DNA of 64,000 nucleotides, taken from Pseudomonas sp. ACM7 (GTDB taxonomy: Bacteria; Pseudomonadota; Gammaproteobacteria; Pseudomonadales; Pseudomonadaceae). Below are positions 16,140-25,280 of the stretch, piece after piece. The notes beneath the pieces are model-generated. The model did not search any database. It worked only from the letters and a program-made list of their open reading frames with translations, and was not told the origin of the DNA. Each line of letters opens with the position of its first letter. Position 1 is the first letter of the stretch. The translations under genes and the position numbers were made by a program. The stretch spans positions 636,327-700,326 of the forward strand of contig NZ_CP024866.1 in NCBI RefSeq assembly GCF_004136015.1, in the 5' to 3' direction.

Positions 16140-17534
16140 ATGAAGCCGCAACTCAGCCTGCTGACCCTTTGCCTGTTGCTCGGCGCGTGCGGCAGTCCCG
16201 CCCAGCGCCCGGACAGCGGCCTCCAGCCGCCCGCTGCCTGGCAATCGCCACACACTCAAAGCGCTACTCGCAGCAACCTGCAATGGTGGACGCAGTTCGG
16301 CAGCCCGGAGCTTGATCGCCTGATCGAACAGGCGCGGGTCGGCAGTTACGACCTGGCCGCCGCCATCGCTCGGGTGCGCCAGGCTCAGGCCGACACGGTG
16401 ATTGCCGGCGGCACGCTGCTGCCGGAGGTCAAGGCCGGCCTGAACGCCAATCGGCAGAAACTATTGCGCGGCAACGGCTACAGCCAGCTCAATGCCGACG
16501 GCGATAACAAGGCCGTCGATTACTTTAACGCCAACCTCAGCGCCACTTACGAAGTCGACTTCTGGGGCGGCCAACGCGCCTCCCGCGACAGTGCGCAATT
16601 AGGCTTGCAGGCCAGCGAATTCGATCAGGCAACGGTGGAGCTGACGCTGCTCAGCGGCGTGGCCAACAGCTACGCGCAAAGCTTGTCGTTGCGTGAGCAA
16701 AGTCGCATCGCCGAACTGAACCTGGCGAACGCGCAGAATGTTTTGAAACTGGTGCAGACGCGTTTTGACTCAGGCTCGGCAACCGCGCTGGAACTGGCGC
16801 AGCAGAAGAGCCTGGTCGCCGCGCAACAGCGGCAATTGCCACTGGTGCAGCAACAGGCTCAGGACGCACAGATCAGCCTTGCCGCACTGCTCGGCCGGCC
16901 GGTGCAGGAGTTGTCTTTGGGTCAGGAACGCTTTGATCAACTGGCATGGCCAACCATTGGCGCTGGCCTGCCCAGCGAGCTGATCAGTCGTCGCCCGGAC
17001 ATCGCCCGCGCCGAAGCGCAATTGGCCGCCGCACAAGCCGACGTCACCGTCGCCCGTGCCGCCATGCTGCCGGCTGTGACCCTCAGCGCAGAAATAGGCT
17101 CCGGTGCCGACCGCGCCGCCGACGTCCTGCGCAACCCCTTCTACAACCTCACCGCCGGCCTGCTCGCACCGGTCTTCAACAATGGTCGCCTGAGCGCCGA
17201 GCGCGACAAGGCCACGGCCCGTCAGGAAGAACTGCTGGAGACGTATCGCGGGGCGATCATCAATGGCTTCGCCGATGTGGAAAAAGCGTTGAACAGCATT
17301 CGCGGTCTGGACGAACAGCGGCAGTGGCAAGGTGAAGAGCTGAACCAGGCGCAAACGGCCTTCAACATTGCGCAAAGCCGTTACCAGGCCGGTGCCGAGG
17401 ACTTGCTGACGGTGCTGGAGACACAGCGCACGCTGTATGCGGCGCAGGATTTGAATGTGCAGCTGCGGTTGTCGCGGTTGCAGGCGAGTATTGCGTTGTA
17501 CAAAGCGCTCGGCGGAGGGTGGCAGGCGTTGTAA
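16140..17534 (+). CDS. opmQ: OpmQ, outer-membrane lipoprotein of the PvdRT-OpmQ pump
   Basis: 464 residues of the OprM/NodT outer-membrane efflux family. A lipoprotein signal peptide ends in LLLGAC with the modifiable cysteine near residue 17. Two repeated OEP halves follow, with typical motifs such as YEVDFWGG, LISRRPDIARAEAQLAAAQAD and YRGAIINGFADVEKALN. I chose ATG 16140 because it opens the lipoprotein signal; the upstream extension overlaps pvdT in another frame. Third gene of the pvdRT-opmQ operon, followed by a REP doublet. Confidence 0.93.
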   Translation: MKPQLSLLTLCLLLGACGSPAQRPDSGLQPPAAWQSPHTQSATRSNLQWWTQFGSPELDRLIEQARVGSYDLAAAIARVRQAQADTVIAGGTLLPEVKAGLNANRQKLLRGNGYSQLNADGDNKAVDYFNANLSATYEVDFWGGQRASRDSAQLGLQASEFDQATVELTLLSGVANSYAQSLSLREQSRIAELNLANAQNVLKLVQTRFDSGSATALELAQQKSLVAAQQRQLPLVQQQAQDAQISLAALLGRPVQELSLGQERFDQLAWPTIGAGLPSELISRRPDIARAEAQLAAAQADVTVARAAMLPAVTLSAEIGSGADRAADVLRNPFYNLTAGLLAPVFNNGRLSAERDKATARQEELLETYRGAIINGFADVEKALNSIRGLDEQRQWQGEELNQAQTAFNIAQSRYQAGAEDLLTVLETQRTLYAAQDLNVQLRLSRLQASIALYKALGGGWQAL

Positions 17535-17557
17535 TTTGCGCCGCCAGTGAATCCGCC

Positions 17558-17649
17558 ATCGCGAGCAAGCTCGCTCCCACATTTGATCAGCGCCGAATAC
17601 AAATTCTGTGTCCGCTGGAGATCAGTGTGGGAGCGAGCTTGCTCGCGAT
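17558..17649. repeat. REP doublet between convergent opmQ and pvdP
   Basis: Inverted pair of ATCGCGAGCAAGCTCGCTCC with a ~45-base spacer, filling most of the gap between two convergent genes. Confidence 0.9.
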
Positions 17650-17667
17650 TTAACGATTACTCGGTAA

Positions 17668-19287
17668 TCAAACCGGACTTTGTTTAGCCTTCAAATGCCG
17701 CGCATACCAAGGCCGCTGCGGCACCTTGCGGAACAGATCCGCCAGTTTCTTCTCGTCATCACCAAAGGTAATCCGCAACGCCAGCTTCATGGTTTCCGGG
17801 TCCATCTCCACCGATTTGCCAGTCTGCAACCCCGGCGTAGTACTGCAACCATGGGTGCTCGGGCCGAGCCACGGGTCGTCGATCTCGACCCAACGCCCAG
17901 GCGCAAACCACGCCACGCCATTGACCTCAAGCCGACTGACCTCCCCCGGATGAAAGCGCTCGTGCGCGCGGAACCAGTCTTCCAGTCGATCATCGATCCA
18001 GCCGTGAAAATGCCAGAACACCGGGTTTACATGAGACGAAAACGGGTCGCCGAGGAAGTCGTTTTCCGGCGCATACCAGCGTGCGGAAAAGTCCGCCGGA
18101 TCCCGGGCAAACGGCACGGGATGGCCATTGGATGGATCACGCGGCACCGAGGCCCAACGCATGTGCAGCCAGTCGTGCAGCCCCAATTCGACCTCTGAAC
18201 CGAACTGACCCAGGGTCAATTTCGACAGATAACGCGGATCGCGGTACTGCGATTCCCAGACCTGGAAATTGCTGTGGTAGGTCTCGGCGGTCTTGATGTC
18301 GCTGACCCATTGCGAGTATTCGGCATCGTCGTCGGCCAGCCAGGTCGGCGGCAGCGCAGTGCCGTCGTGGTTGTCGAAATAACGGGCGAACCCAACGCGA
18401 TCACGCGCCAGTTCCGGCTGTGGCAATGGGAAGTGTTGCCAGGACGGCAAGTCCTGCAGGGAGCGCGCCTTGCCTAGCATGTGCCGGTGCATGAAGAAGA
18501 AATCCACGCCTGAGCCGTTACGATCCTTGCGCGCGCCACGGGCATCACGCTCCTTGTCCCGCGGGCCAGGCTGCCAGCCAATGCCACGCAGGGCGCCGCG
18601 CTTGTCTTCGGACAGGGTGTGCCATTTGTCCCGGGAGGCATGCCAGAGCTGGTGAAACAGTCGATGCTCGGGCGAAACCAGCCAGGCCAGCAACGTCGGA
18701 TTGAGACCGCTGCGCTCGCGAGCTTCGGGGAACACGCGCTTGACGGCAATGAAGCGGTTGTCCTGGGCCGTCAACATTAACGGACGGTCCAGATTCACCA
18801 CCCGACCACTGAGAGTGCCGCTGCCAGCGTTGCCGAAACCGGCCCAGACTTCGTCCATCGCCATGCTGAATTCATAATCCGCCGAGCCGCTGGCGCTGAG
18901 CAGTCGCCAGCTCAATTGCGCCGGTTTGGCGCCGGCCAGATCGCCGAGTACCCGGTAACGGGGCGTTTCGTTCGAGCGCAAACGCTCGGCGGTGTCGAGG
19001 AACCCGCTCAGGCCGCGACCTTTGTGACCGATGTCGAGAAACACCTCCAGCCCGTCCCGTGGCAGGCCTTCGATGCCGGCGTCAGGCCCCTCGAAACGAA
19101 TCTGCCAGACACCGCGCAAGGTGTTCGCCAAGTGCTGGCCAGCAACATCCGCGACATCGAATGACGCTTCGCCGGGGGTGATCGTCGAATCCGGTTTCGT
19201 CCATTCACGATGCCCATAAAAAGCCGCAGGCACGGCGGCGCCGGTCAGCGCCAGGCCTGCCATGAACCATCGTCGAGAAATCGTCAT
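17668..19287 (-). CDS. pvdP: PvdP, tyrosinase for pyoverdine chromophore maturation
   Basis: 539 residues, close to P. aeruginosa PvdP. The N-terminus MTISRRWFMAGLALTGAAVP is a twin-arginine signal, consistent with export of a folded copper enzyme. Histidine-rich segments that fit a type 3 copper centre are FHQLWHASRDKWH, GLHDWLHMRW and FWHFHGWIDDRLEDW. The C-terminal RPWYARHLK carries a tyrosine where PvdP has its placeholder residue. PvdP oxidises the D-Tyr ring of ferribactin-type precursors in the periplasm to form the dihydroxyquinoline chromophore. I chose ATG 19287 because it starts the Tat signal behind AGGTAGGG. Divergent from pvdM, with its own PvdS box. Confidence 0.93.
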   Translation of the reverse strand: MTISRRWFMAGLALTGAAVPAAFYGHREWTKPDSTITPGEASFDVADVAGQHLANTLRGVWQIRFEGPDAGIEGLPRDGLEVFLDIGHKGRGLSGFLDTAERLRSNETPRYRVLGDLAGAKPAQLSWRLLSASGSADYEFSMAMDEVWAGFGNAGSGTLSGRVVNLDRPLMLTAQDNRFIAVKRVFPEARERSGLNPTLLAWLVSPEHRLFHQLWHASRDKWHTLSEDKRGALRGIGWQPGPRDKERDARGARKDRNGSGVDFFFMHRHMLGKARSLQDLPSWQHFPLPQPELARDRVGFARYFDNHDGTALPPTWLADDDAEYSQWVSDIKTAETYHSNFQVWESQYRDPRYLSKLTLGQFGSEVELGLHDWLHMRWASVPRDPSNGHPVPFARDPADFSARWYAPENDFLGDPFSSHVNPVFWHFHGWIDDRLEDWFRAHERFHPGEVSRLEVNGVAWFAPGRWVEIDDPWLGPSTHGCSTTPGLQTGKSVEMDPETMKLALRITFGDDEKKLADLFRKVPQRPWYARHLKAKQSPV

Positions 19288-19332
19288 TGCCCTACCTGTG
19301 TCAGCCATGAAGCAGGCTTTATCCAAGCTAGA

Positions 19333-19356
19333 ACGTTTGTTGCCCTCCGAAATTTA
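19333..19356 (-). promoter_or_regulatory. PvdS iron-starvation box before pvdP
   Basis: On the minus strand TAAAT (19356-19352), 16-base spacer, CGT (19335-19333), about 45 bases upstream of the pvdP start. Confidence 0.85.
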
Positions 19357-19364
19357 TGGTGCCT

Positions 19365-19457
19365 CGAAAAGATCGCAGCCTTCGGCAGCTACAGGTGTAC
19401 GCAGCCCCAATGTAGGAGCTGCCGAAGGTTCGGGCCGCGTTCGGACGATCTTTTCGG
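19365..19457. repeat. Inverted repeat in the pvdP-pvdM divergent region
   Basis: Arms related to CGAAAAGATCGCAGCCTTCG and its complement surround a GTAGGAGCTGCCGAAGG core. It belongs to the GTAGGAGCTG repeat family also seen at 12771-12880, and lies between the two oppositely oriented PvdS boxes. Confidence 0.7.
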
Positions 19458-19465
19458 GGGAGATC

Positions 19466-19489
19466 TAAATTTCCTGGTCGGTCACTCGT
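19466..19489 (+). promoter_or_regulatory. PvdS iron-starvation box before pvdM
   Basis: TAAAT at 19466-19470, 16-base spacer, CGT at 19487-19489. It probably drives pvdM-pvdN-pvdO. Confidence 0.85.
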
Positions 19490-19552
19490 TCTTCCCAGAT
19501 AGCAAAGGCCCCCTGTGCCTGCACCTCGACGGCGAACCTGACTGAGACGGCA

Positions 19553-20902
19553 ATGACAAAACCACGTTCGAAAAAAGCTCTTTACATCGGCCTGCCGCTG
19601 GCCCTGGCGATCAGCGCCGGTGCAGGCTTTGCGGCCTGGGATTACTGGTTCAAGGACAATCCCGGCTACCCGGTCAAGGTGATGAAACAGGCCGATGAAC
19701 TGCACGAGCGAATCCTCTCCTTCGACAGCCACGTCACCGTCCCGCTGGACTTTGGTACCGCCGGCAATGAAGCCGACAAGGACGGCACCGGGCAATTCGA
19801 CCTGGTCAAAACCGGGCGCGGACGTTTGTCCGGCGTGGCGCTGACGATCTTTGGCTGGCCGGAAATCTGGAACGGCGCCAACGCCCCGCACCGCCCAACC
19901 GCCGGTTTCGTCGACGAAGCACGGTTCGAGCAGGAAACCCGCTACAAAATCATCAGCACAATGGTTCGCGACTTCCCCAATCAGGTCGCCATCGCCTACA
20001 CCCCCGACGATTTCCGCCGCCTGCATGGCGAAGGCAAGTTCGCGATCTTCATGAGCATGCTCAACGCCTATCCGCTGGGCAACGACCTGAACGCCCTGGA
20101 CAAGTGGGCAGCCCGCGGCATGCGCATGTTCGGCTTCAGCTACGTGGGCAACAACGCCTGGGCTGACTCATCCCGGCCGTTGCCGTTTTTCAACGATTCC
20201 CGCGACGCCCTTGGCGGCCTCTCGGAGATCGGCAAGCAGGCCGTGCATCGCCTCAACGACCTCGGCGTGATCATCGACGTTTCGCAGATGTCGACCAAGG
20301 CGCTGGAGCAAGTTGCCCAGCTGAGCCGTGCGCCGATGGTCGCGTCCCACTCGGCACCACGCGGAGTGGTAGACATCCCGCGCAACCTCAGCGATCAGGA
20401 AATGCAGCTGATCAAGCACAGCGGCGGCGTGGTGCAGATTGTCGGTTTCCCGACCTACATCCGCCCGCTCAGCCAGGCCACCCAGGACAAACTCAACGCC
20501 CTGCGCGCACGCTTCGACCTGCAACCGTTGCAAGGCCTGGAAATGGCGCTGATGCCGGGGGATCCGGTGATCACCGTCTGGTCCGAACAACGCTTCGGCG
20601 AGTACGCCAGTCAGCTCTATGCCATCGTCGACGAGGAACCCAAAGCCACGCTCAAGGACTACGGCGACGCGATCGACTACGCGGTGAAGAAAATCGGCAT
20701 CGACCACGTCGGCATCAGTTCCGATTTCAACGATGGCGGCGGCCTGGACGGCTGGAAAGACGTCAGCGAGGCACGCAACGTAACGGCCGAGCTGATCAGT
20801 CGCGGCTACGGCGAAGCCGATATCGCCAAGCTCTGGGGCGGCAACTTCCTGCGGGTCTGGGACCAGGTGCAGAAGTCTTCCAAGCCTGTGGCAAAAAACT
20901 GA
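19553..20902 (+). CDS. pvdM: PvdM, dipeptidase-family pyoverdine maturation protein
   Basis: 449 residues of the membrane dipeptidase (M19) family. A short N-terminal membrane segment (YIGLPLALAISAGAGFAAWDYW) places the rest in the periplasm. Family features include FDSHVTVPLDFG near the start, VIIDVSQMSTKALEQV, VASHSAPRGVVDIPRNLSD and the C-terminal IDHVGISSDFNDGGG. PvdM is needed in the periplasm for ferribactin oxidation; its exact reaction is not a simple peptide cleavage. First gene of pvdM-pvdN-pvdO, downstream of a PvdS box and divergent from pvdP, the enzyme with which it works. Confidence 0.92.
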   Translation: MTKPRSKKALYIGLPLALAISAGAGFAAWDYWFKDNPGYPVKVMKQADELHERILSFDSHVTVPLDFGTAGNEADKDGTGQFDLVKTGRGRLSGVALTIFGWPEIWNGANAPHRPTAGFVDEARFEQETRYKIISTMVRDFPNQVAIAYTPDDFRRLHGEGKFAIFMSMLNAYPLGNDLNALDKWAARGMRMFGFSYVGNNAWADSSRPLPFFNDSRDALGGLSEIGKQAVHRLNDLGVIIDVSQMSTKALEQVAQLSRAPMVASHSAPRGVVDIPRNLSDQEMQLIKHSGGVVQIVGFPTYIRPLSQATQDKLNALRARFDLQPLQGLEMALMPGDPVITVWSEQRFGEYASQLYAIVDEEPKATLKDYGDAIDYAVKKIGIDHVGISSDFNDGGGLDGWKDVSEARNVTAELISRGYGEADIAKLWGGNFLRVWDQVQKSSKPVAKN

Positions 20903-20932
20903 TCCCCTCTTTGGCAAAAGCGAATCTTGCTC

Positions 20933-22213
20933 ATGACCAACCGTCGTTCATTCCTCAAGCAGGCCGGCATTCTCGCGGCCGGCCTGCCCCTGGGCGCTGC
21001 CGTGAACCTGCCGGCGCTGGCCGCCAATCCGGCGCCGCTGGCGAAGGATAAATGGGCGCAACTACGCCAGATGTTCAATCAGGACCCGGATTACCTGCAC
21101 TTCGCCAACTTTCTGGTGACCTCACACGCAAGACCGGTGCGTGATGCGATCGACCTGCACCGCGCCAACCTCGACCGTAACCCCGGTCGGGCCATGGACT
21201 GGGACCTGGGGGAAACCGAAAAACGCGAGCAGGAAGTGCGCGTCTGGGCCGGCCGTTACCTAAAGGCCAAGCCCGAGCAGATCGCCCTCACCGGCAGCAC
21301 CACCGAAGGCCTTTCACTGATCTACGGCGGCATTCATGTGCGCCCCGACCAGGAAATCCTCACCAGCGAACACGAACACTACGCCACGAACTATGCCCTG
21401 GCTTACCGTCAGCAAAAGGACGGCGTCAAGGTTCGCAAGCTCAAGCTGTTCGAGAACAGTCACAGCATTTCCGTGGATGAAGTGCTGGGCTCGATTGCCA
21501 AAGGCATTCGCCCCGAAACCCGAGTGCTCGGCATGACGTGGGTGCAATCGGGCAGCGGCGTCAAACTGCCGATCGGCGAAATCGGCAAACTGGTGGACGA
21601 GCAGAACCGCAATCGCGCAAAAAAGGACCGCATCCTGTATGTGGTCGACGGCGTCCATGGCTTCGGCGTCGAGGACCTCGACTTCCCCGACATGCACTGC
21701 GATTTCTTCATCGCCGGCACGCACAAATGGATGTTCGGCCCGCGCGGTACCGGGATCATCTGCGCGCGTTCGGCTGAGCTCAAGGACGTGACGCCGACTA
21801 TCCCGACGTTCTCCGAAGCCACCACCTTCTCGACCATCATGACCCCCGGCGGCTATCACAGCTTCGAACATCGCTGGGCCCTGAACGAAGCTTTCAAGCT
21901 GCACCTGGACCTGGGCAAGGCCGAGGTGCAGGCGCGCATCCACGCGCTCAATTCCTATGCAAAAAACCGCTTGCTGGAGCACCCGCAGATCGAACTGGTG
22001 ACGCCAAAGAGCCCGGACCTGTCGGCCGGTTTTACCTTCTTCCGGATCAAGGATCGCGACTGCGAAAAAGTCGTCGTCCAACTGATGGAAAACCGCGTGG
22101 TCTGCGACTCGGTGGACCGCGACGTCGGCCCGGTGATCCGCATCGCTCCCGGCCTGCTCAACACCGAAAACGATATCGACCGTTTCATGGCGCTGCTGAG
22201 CAAGATCGCGTGA
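20933..22213 (+). CDS. pvdN: PvdN, Tat-exported PLP-dependent pyoverdine-modifying enzyme
   Basis: 426 residues of the class V aminotransferase/NifS fold. The N-terminus MTNRRSFLKQAGILAAGLPLGAA is a twin-arginine signal. The PLP lysine is in GTHKWMFGPRGTG (about residue 265) and the cofactor aspartate in VVDGVHGFGVEDLD. In P. fluorescens, PvdN converts the side-chain glutamate of pyoverdine to succinamide in the periplasm. ATG 20933 is preferred over an in-frame TTG six bases upstream. It lies 30 bases after pvdM and 57 bases before pvdO. Confidence 0.94.
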   Translation: MTNRRSFLKQAGILAAGLPLGAAVNLPALAANPAPLAKDKWAQLRQMFNQDPDYLHFANFLVTSHARPVRDAIDLHRANLDRNPGRAMDWDLGETEKREQEVRVWAGRYLKAKPEQIALTGSTTEGLSLIYGGIHVRPDQEILTSEHEHYATNYALAYRQQKDGVKVRKLKLFENSHSISVDEVLGSIAKGIRPETRVLGMTWVQSGSGVKLPIGEIGKLVDEQNRNRAKKDRILYVVDGVHGFGVEDLDFPDMHCDFFIAGTHKWMFGPRGTGIICARSAELKDVTPTIPTFSEATTFSTIMTPGGYHSFEHRWALNEAFKLHLDLGKAEVQARIHALNSYAKNRLLEHPQIELVTPKSPDLSAGFTFFRIKDRDCEKVVVQLMENRVVCDSVDRDVGPVIRIAPGLLNTENDIDRFMALLSKIA

Positions 22214-22221
22214 TGCTGAAC

Positions 22222-22243
22222 CCTGTGGGAGCGAGCGTGACAC
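22222..22243. repeat. Truncated single REP copy between pvdN and pvdO
   Basis: CCTGTGGGAGCGAGC is present but the rest of the REP hairpin is replaced by GTGACACC. It appears to be a decayed singlet. Confidence 0.5.
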
Positions 22244-22270
22244 CCCGCTTTTCTTTAATCGAGATGACGC

Positions 22271-23149
22271 ATGAACAGTGATCTGTTACCCCGCCCGCTC
22301 AAGGCACTCGCCCTGACCGCCCTCATGGCCGGTCTACTGTCGACCACCGCCCAGGCGGCCGCCGCCCCGCAACCGGGCAAGGTGTTCAAGGACTGCCGAG
22401 ACTGCCCGGAAATGGTCGTGCTGCCAGCCGGCACCTTCACCATGGGCACACCGGACGATGAAGTCGGTCGCGAACCCGATGAAGGTCCGATGCATGACGT
22501 GACCTTCGCCAAGCCGTTCGCCATGAGCCGCTTCCAGGTCACCGCCGGTGAATGGGACAGCTACGTGCGCGACAGTGGTGTGACCATCGCCAATGGCGAC
22601 ACCCGGCCGGGCCGCGAGTGCGTCGCCAGCAAGCCGCGCTATCCGCAAAGTCCGCGTCAGCCAGCGGTGTGCATGAACTTCGACGACGTGAAGAACTACG
22701 TCGCCTGGCTGTCGAAAAAAACCGGGCAGACGTACCGCATGGTCAGCGAGGCCCAACGCGAATATGCCGCGCGTGGCGGCAGCAAAGGGCCGTTCCCCTT
22801 CCCGTTCGATGAGGGCAAGGAATACAGCATCAGCAAACACGCCAACACCTATGGCCCGGCGGACGGTTACAGCTTCAGCTCGCCAGTGGGCAGCTACCCA
22901 CCGAACGCCTTTGGCATGTACGACATGCACGGCAACGTCTACGAATGGGTCGAGGACTGCGAACACCCTGATTACGTCGGTGCCCCCACCGATGGCAGCG
23001 CCTGGGTCGAGCCTAAATGCGAAGCCGTGCGGATTCGCGGTAACGACTGGGGCGAAGCGCCGGTGTTCTCGCGCTCCGGCAACCGCAACAGCCAGTACCC
23101 GCAAGAGCGCGGCGACTGGATGGGGTTCCGCATCGTGCGCGATCTCTAA
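22271..23149 (+). CDS. pvdO: PvdO, formylglycine-generating-enzyme-like pyoverdine maturation protein
   Basis: 292 residues: signal peptide (LTALMAGLLSTTAQAAAAP) then one FGE-sulfatase domain with VLPAGTFTMGTP, RFQVTAGEWDSYV, YRMVSEAQREYAARGG, MYDMHGNVYEWVEDC and the C-terminal MGFRIVRDL. PvdO acts in the periplasm in the last oxidation that yields the fluorescent pyoverdine chromophore. Third gene of the pvdM-pvdN-pvdO group and followed by a REP doublet. In P. aeruginosa pvdF would come next, but there is no such gene here before pvdE. Confidence 0.93.
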   Translation: MNSDLLPRPLKALALTALMAGLLSTTAQAAAAPQPGKVFKDCRDCPEMVVLPAGTFTMGTPDDEVGREPDEGPMHDVTFAKPFAMSRFQVTAGEWDSYVRDSGVTIANGDTRPGRECVASKPRYPQSPRQPAVCMNFDDVKNYVAWLSKKTGQTYRMVSEAQREYAARGGSKGPFPFPFDEGKEYSISKHANTYGPADGYSFSSPVGSYPPNAFGMYDMHGNVYEWVEDCEHPDYVGAPTDGSAWVEPKCEAVRIRGNDWGEAPVFSRSGNRNSQYPQERGDWMGFRIVRDL

Positions 23150-23163
23150 GACACACCCCCAAT

Positions 23164-23258
23164 CCTGTGGGAGCGAGCTTGCTCGCGATGACTGCATCAC
23201 TGTCGATAGATATGTCGACTGTCAGTCCGCTATCGCGAGCAAGCTCGCTCCCACAGGG
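23164..23258. repeat. REP doublet between pvdO and pvdE
   Basis: CCTGTGGGAGCGAGCTTGCT and its inverted copy around a ~40-base spacer. Confidence 0.9.
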
Positions 23259-23299
23259 TCATGTGTTTGAGTCGCGATCGCCGCCAGTCGGCGCCCTTC

Positions 23300-23323
23300 T
23301 AAATTAAGCCTTCCACCAGACGT
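23300..23323 (+). promoter_or_regulatory. PvdS iron-starvation box before pvdE
   Basis: TAAAT at 23300-23304, 16-base spacer, CGT at 23321-23323, 43 bases before the pvdE start. Confidence 0.85.
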
Positions 23324-23365
23324 TCTACAGGGTATCTGCCTTTACGACCCAAGGAACTGTCTTCC

Positions 23366-25015
23366 ATGACCCAGCCTACCCGTGGCGCCATCGGCGAATT
23401 GTTCGCCCTGTTGAAACCCTTTCGGCTCATCGTCGCCGCGTCCATTTTCCTGGGCATGGTCGGCGGCCTGAGCGTCACGGTATTGCTGGCGACCATCAAC
23501 AACGCCCTGCATTCGGACACCGGCCTGACCCAAGGCGTCGTCGCCCTGTTCGCCGGCCTGTGCCTGCTGGCACTGGCCAGTTCGATCTGCTCGGACATCG
23601 GCACCAACTATGTCGGCCAGCACATCATCGCCAAACTGCGTAAACAGCTGGGCGAGAAAGTCCTGTCGGCGCCGATCGAACAGATCGAGCGCTATCGCAG
23701 CCACCGTCTGATCCCGGTGCTGACCCACGACGTCGACACCATCAGCGACTTCGCTTTCGCCTTCGCGCCGCTGGCCATTTCCGTCACCGTGACCTTGGGC
23801 TGCATGGGCTACCTGGCCATTCTGTCGTGGCCGATGTTCCTGATCATGGTCGCCGCCATCCTGATCGGCACAGCGATTCAGGCCTACGCCCAGAGCAAAG
23901 GGGTGCAGGGTTTCATGGCCGCCCGAGAGGCCGAAGATGAACTGCAAAAGCACTACAACGCGATTGCCGAAGGTGCCAAGGAATTGCGCATTCATCGCCC
24001 ACGCCGCCAGCGCATGTTCGTCTCGGGCATCAAGGCCACGGCCGAGTTCATCTGCAACACCCAGGTGCGTTCGATCAATACGTTCGTGATTGCCAAGACC
24101 TTCGGCTCGATGCTGTTCTTCGTGGTCATCGGCCTGGCCCTCGCGCTGCAAACCTTCTGGCCGAGCGCCGACAAAACCGTGATGAGCGGTTTCGTGCTGG
24201 TGCTGCTTTATATGAAAGGCCCGCTGGAGCATTTGATCAGCACCTTGCCGATCGTCAGCCGCGCGCAGATCGCCTTCCGCCGCATCGCCGAACTGTCGGA
24301 GCAGTTTTCCACCCCCGAACCTCATCTGCTGCTCAGCGATAAAGGCAACGTCAAGCAAGCGGTGCACGAACTGAAACTGGCCGATGTACGTTTCAGCTTC
24401 CCGGCTGCCGAAGGTGCTGCACCGTTCCAGCTCGGGCCGGTGAACCTGACGATCAAGCAAGGCGACATCACTTTTATTGTCGGCGAGAACGGTTGCGGCA
24501 AGACCACGCTGATCAAACTCCTGCTCGGCCTGTACACACCACAACAGGGCGAAATCCGCGTCAACGGCGAGGCGATCGACGCGCAGAACCGCGATGACTA
24601 TCGCCAGTTGTTCACCACGATTTTTGCCGACTATTACCTGTTCGACGACGTGGTCCAGGGCGATACGCACATCCCCGAAGACGCCAACAAATACCTGCAA
24701 CGGCTGGAGATCGCGCACAAGGTCAGCGTCAAGGACGGCAACTTCACCACCACCGACCTCTCCACCGGCCAGCGCAAACGCCTGGCCCTGGTCAATGCCT
24801 GGCTGGAGGAACGTCCAGTGCTGGTGTTCGATGAATGGGCGGCCGACCAGGACCCGACCTTCCGACGGATCTTCTACACCGAGCTGCTGCCGGACCTCAA
24901 GCTCCTGGGCAAGACCATCATCGTGATCTCCCACGATGACCGTTACTTCGACGTGGCGGACCAACTGGTGCGTATGGAAAGCGGACGGGTCGTCACCGAA
25001 CTGGCCCCTGCCTGA
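23366..25015 (+). CDS. pvdE: PvdE, ABC exporter of the pyoverdine precursor
   Basis: 549 residues of the cyclic-peptide/SyrD-type half transporter. Six membrane helices occupy roughly residues 15-310. The ATPase domain has Walker A VGENGCGKTT, signature STGQRKRLALVNA and Walker B VLVFDEWAADQDP. In it, aspartate-glutamate is followed by tryptophan, as usual for this family. PvdE moves acylated ferribactin from cytoplasm to periplasm, where PvdQ, PvdM, PvdN, PvdO and PvdP act. The start follows AAGGAACTG. A PvdS box lies upstream and a REP doublet downstream, so it is probably a single-gene transcript. Confidence 0.95.
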   Translation: MTQPTRGAIGELFALLKPFRLIVAASIFLGMVGGLSVTVLLATINNALHSDTGLTQGVVALFAGLCLLALASSICSDIGTNYVGQHIIAKLRKQLGEKVLSAPIEQIERYRSHRLIPVLTHDVDTISDFAFAFAPLAISVTVTLGCMGYLAILSWPMFLIMVAAILIGTAIQAYAQSKGVQGFMAAREAEDELQKHYNAIAEGAKELRIHRPRRQRMFVSGIKATAEFICNTQVRSINTFVIAKTFGSMLFFVVIGLALALQTFWPSADKTVMSGFVLVLLYMKGPLEHLISTLPIVSRAQIAFRRIAELSEQFSTPEPHLLLSDKGNVKQAVHELKLADVRFSFPAAEGAAPFQLGPVNLTIKQGDITFIVGENGCGKTTLIKLLLGLYTPQQGEIRVNGEAIDAQNRDDYRQLFTTIFADYYLFDDVVQGDTHIPEDANKYLQRLEIAHKVSVKDGNFTTTDLSTGQRKRLALVNAWLEERPVLVFDEWAADQDPTFRRIFYTELLPDLKLLGKTIIVISHDDRYFDVADQLVRMESGRVVTELAPA

Positions 25016-25042
25016 TCGGCGTTTCATACCCGCTTGCGCGGA

Positions 25043-25150
25043 CCTGTGGGAGCGAGCTTGCTCGCGATGGGGCCATCACATCCAACATTGATGGCGACTG
25101 ATCCAACGTCATCGTCGGATCGCCGCCCGGAGCAAGCTCGCTCCCACAGG
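25043..25150. repeat. REP doublet with variant right arm between pvdE and fpvA
   Basis: The left arm is the standard GTGGGAGCGAGCTTGCTCGC. The right arm reads CGGATCGCCGCCCGGAGCAAGCTCGCTCC, in which GCCGCCCGGAGC replaces TCGCGAGC. Confidence 0.85.
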
Positions 25151-25220
25151 TTCTGTGCACTTTTACTTCTTCGAAATTTATTTTCCCGGTTTCTTTCCGG
25201 TTTTACGTTCGTGCTGCGTC

Positions 25221-25240
25221 TAATAATCATTCCTATTAAC
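25221..25240 (+). promoter_or_regulatory. Probable Fur box before fpvA
   Basis: TAATAATCATTCCTATTAAC resembles the Fur consensus and lies 41 bases before the fpvA start. Confidence 0.5.
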
Positions 25241-25280
25241 AAAACTCTGCACAACACTTTTTCAGGAGCTCAGGTAAGTA

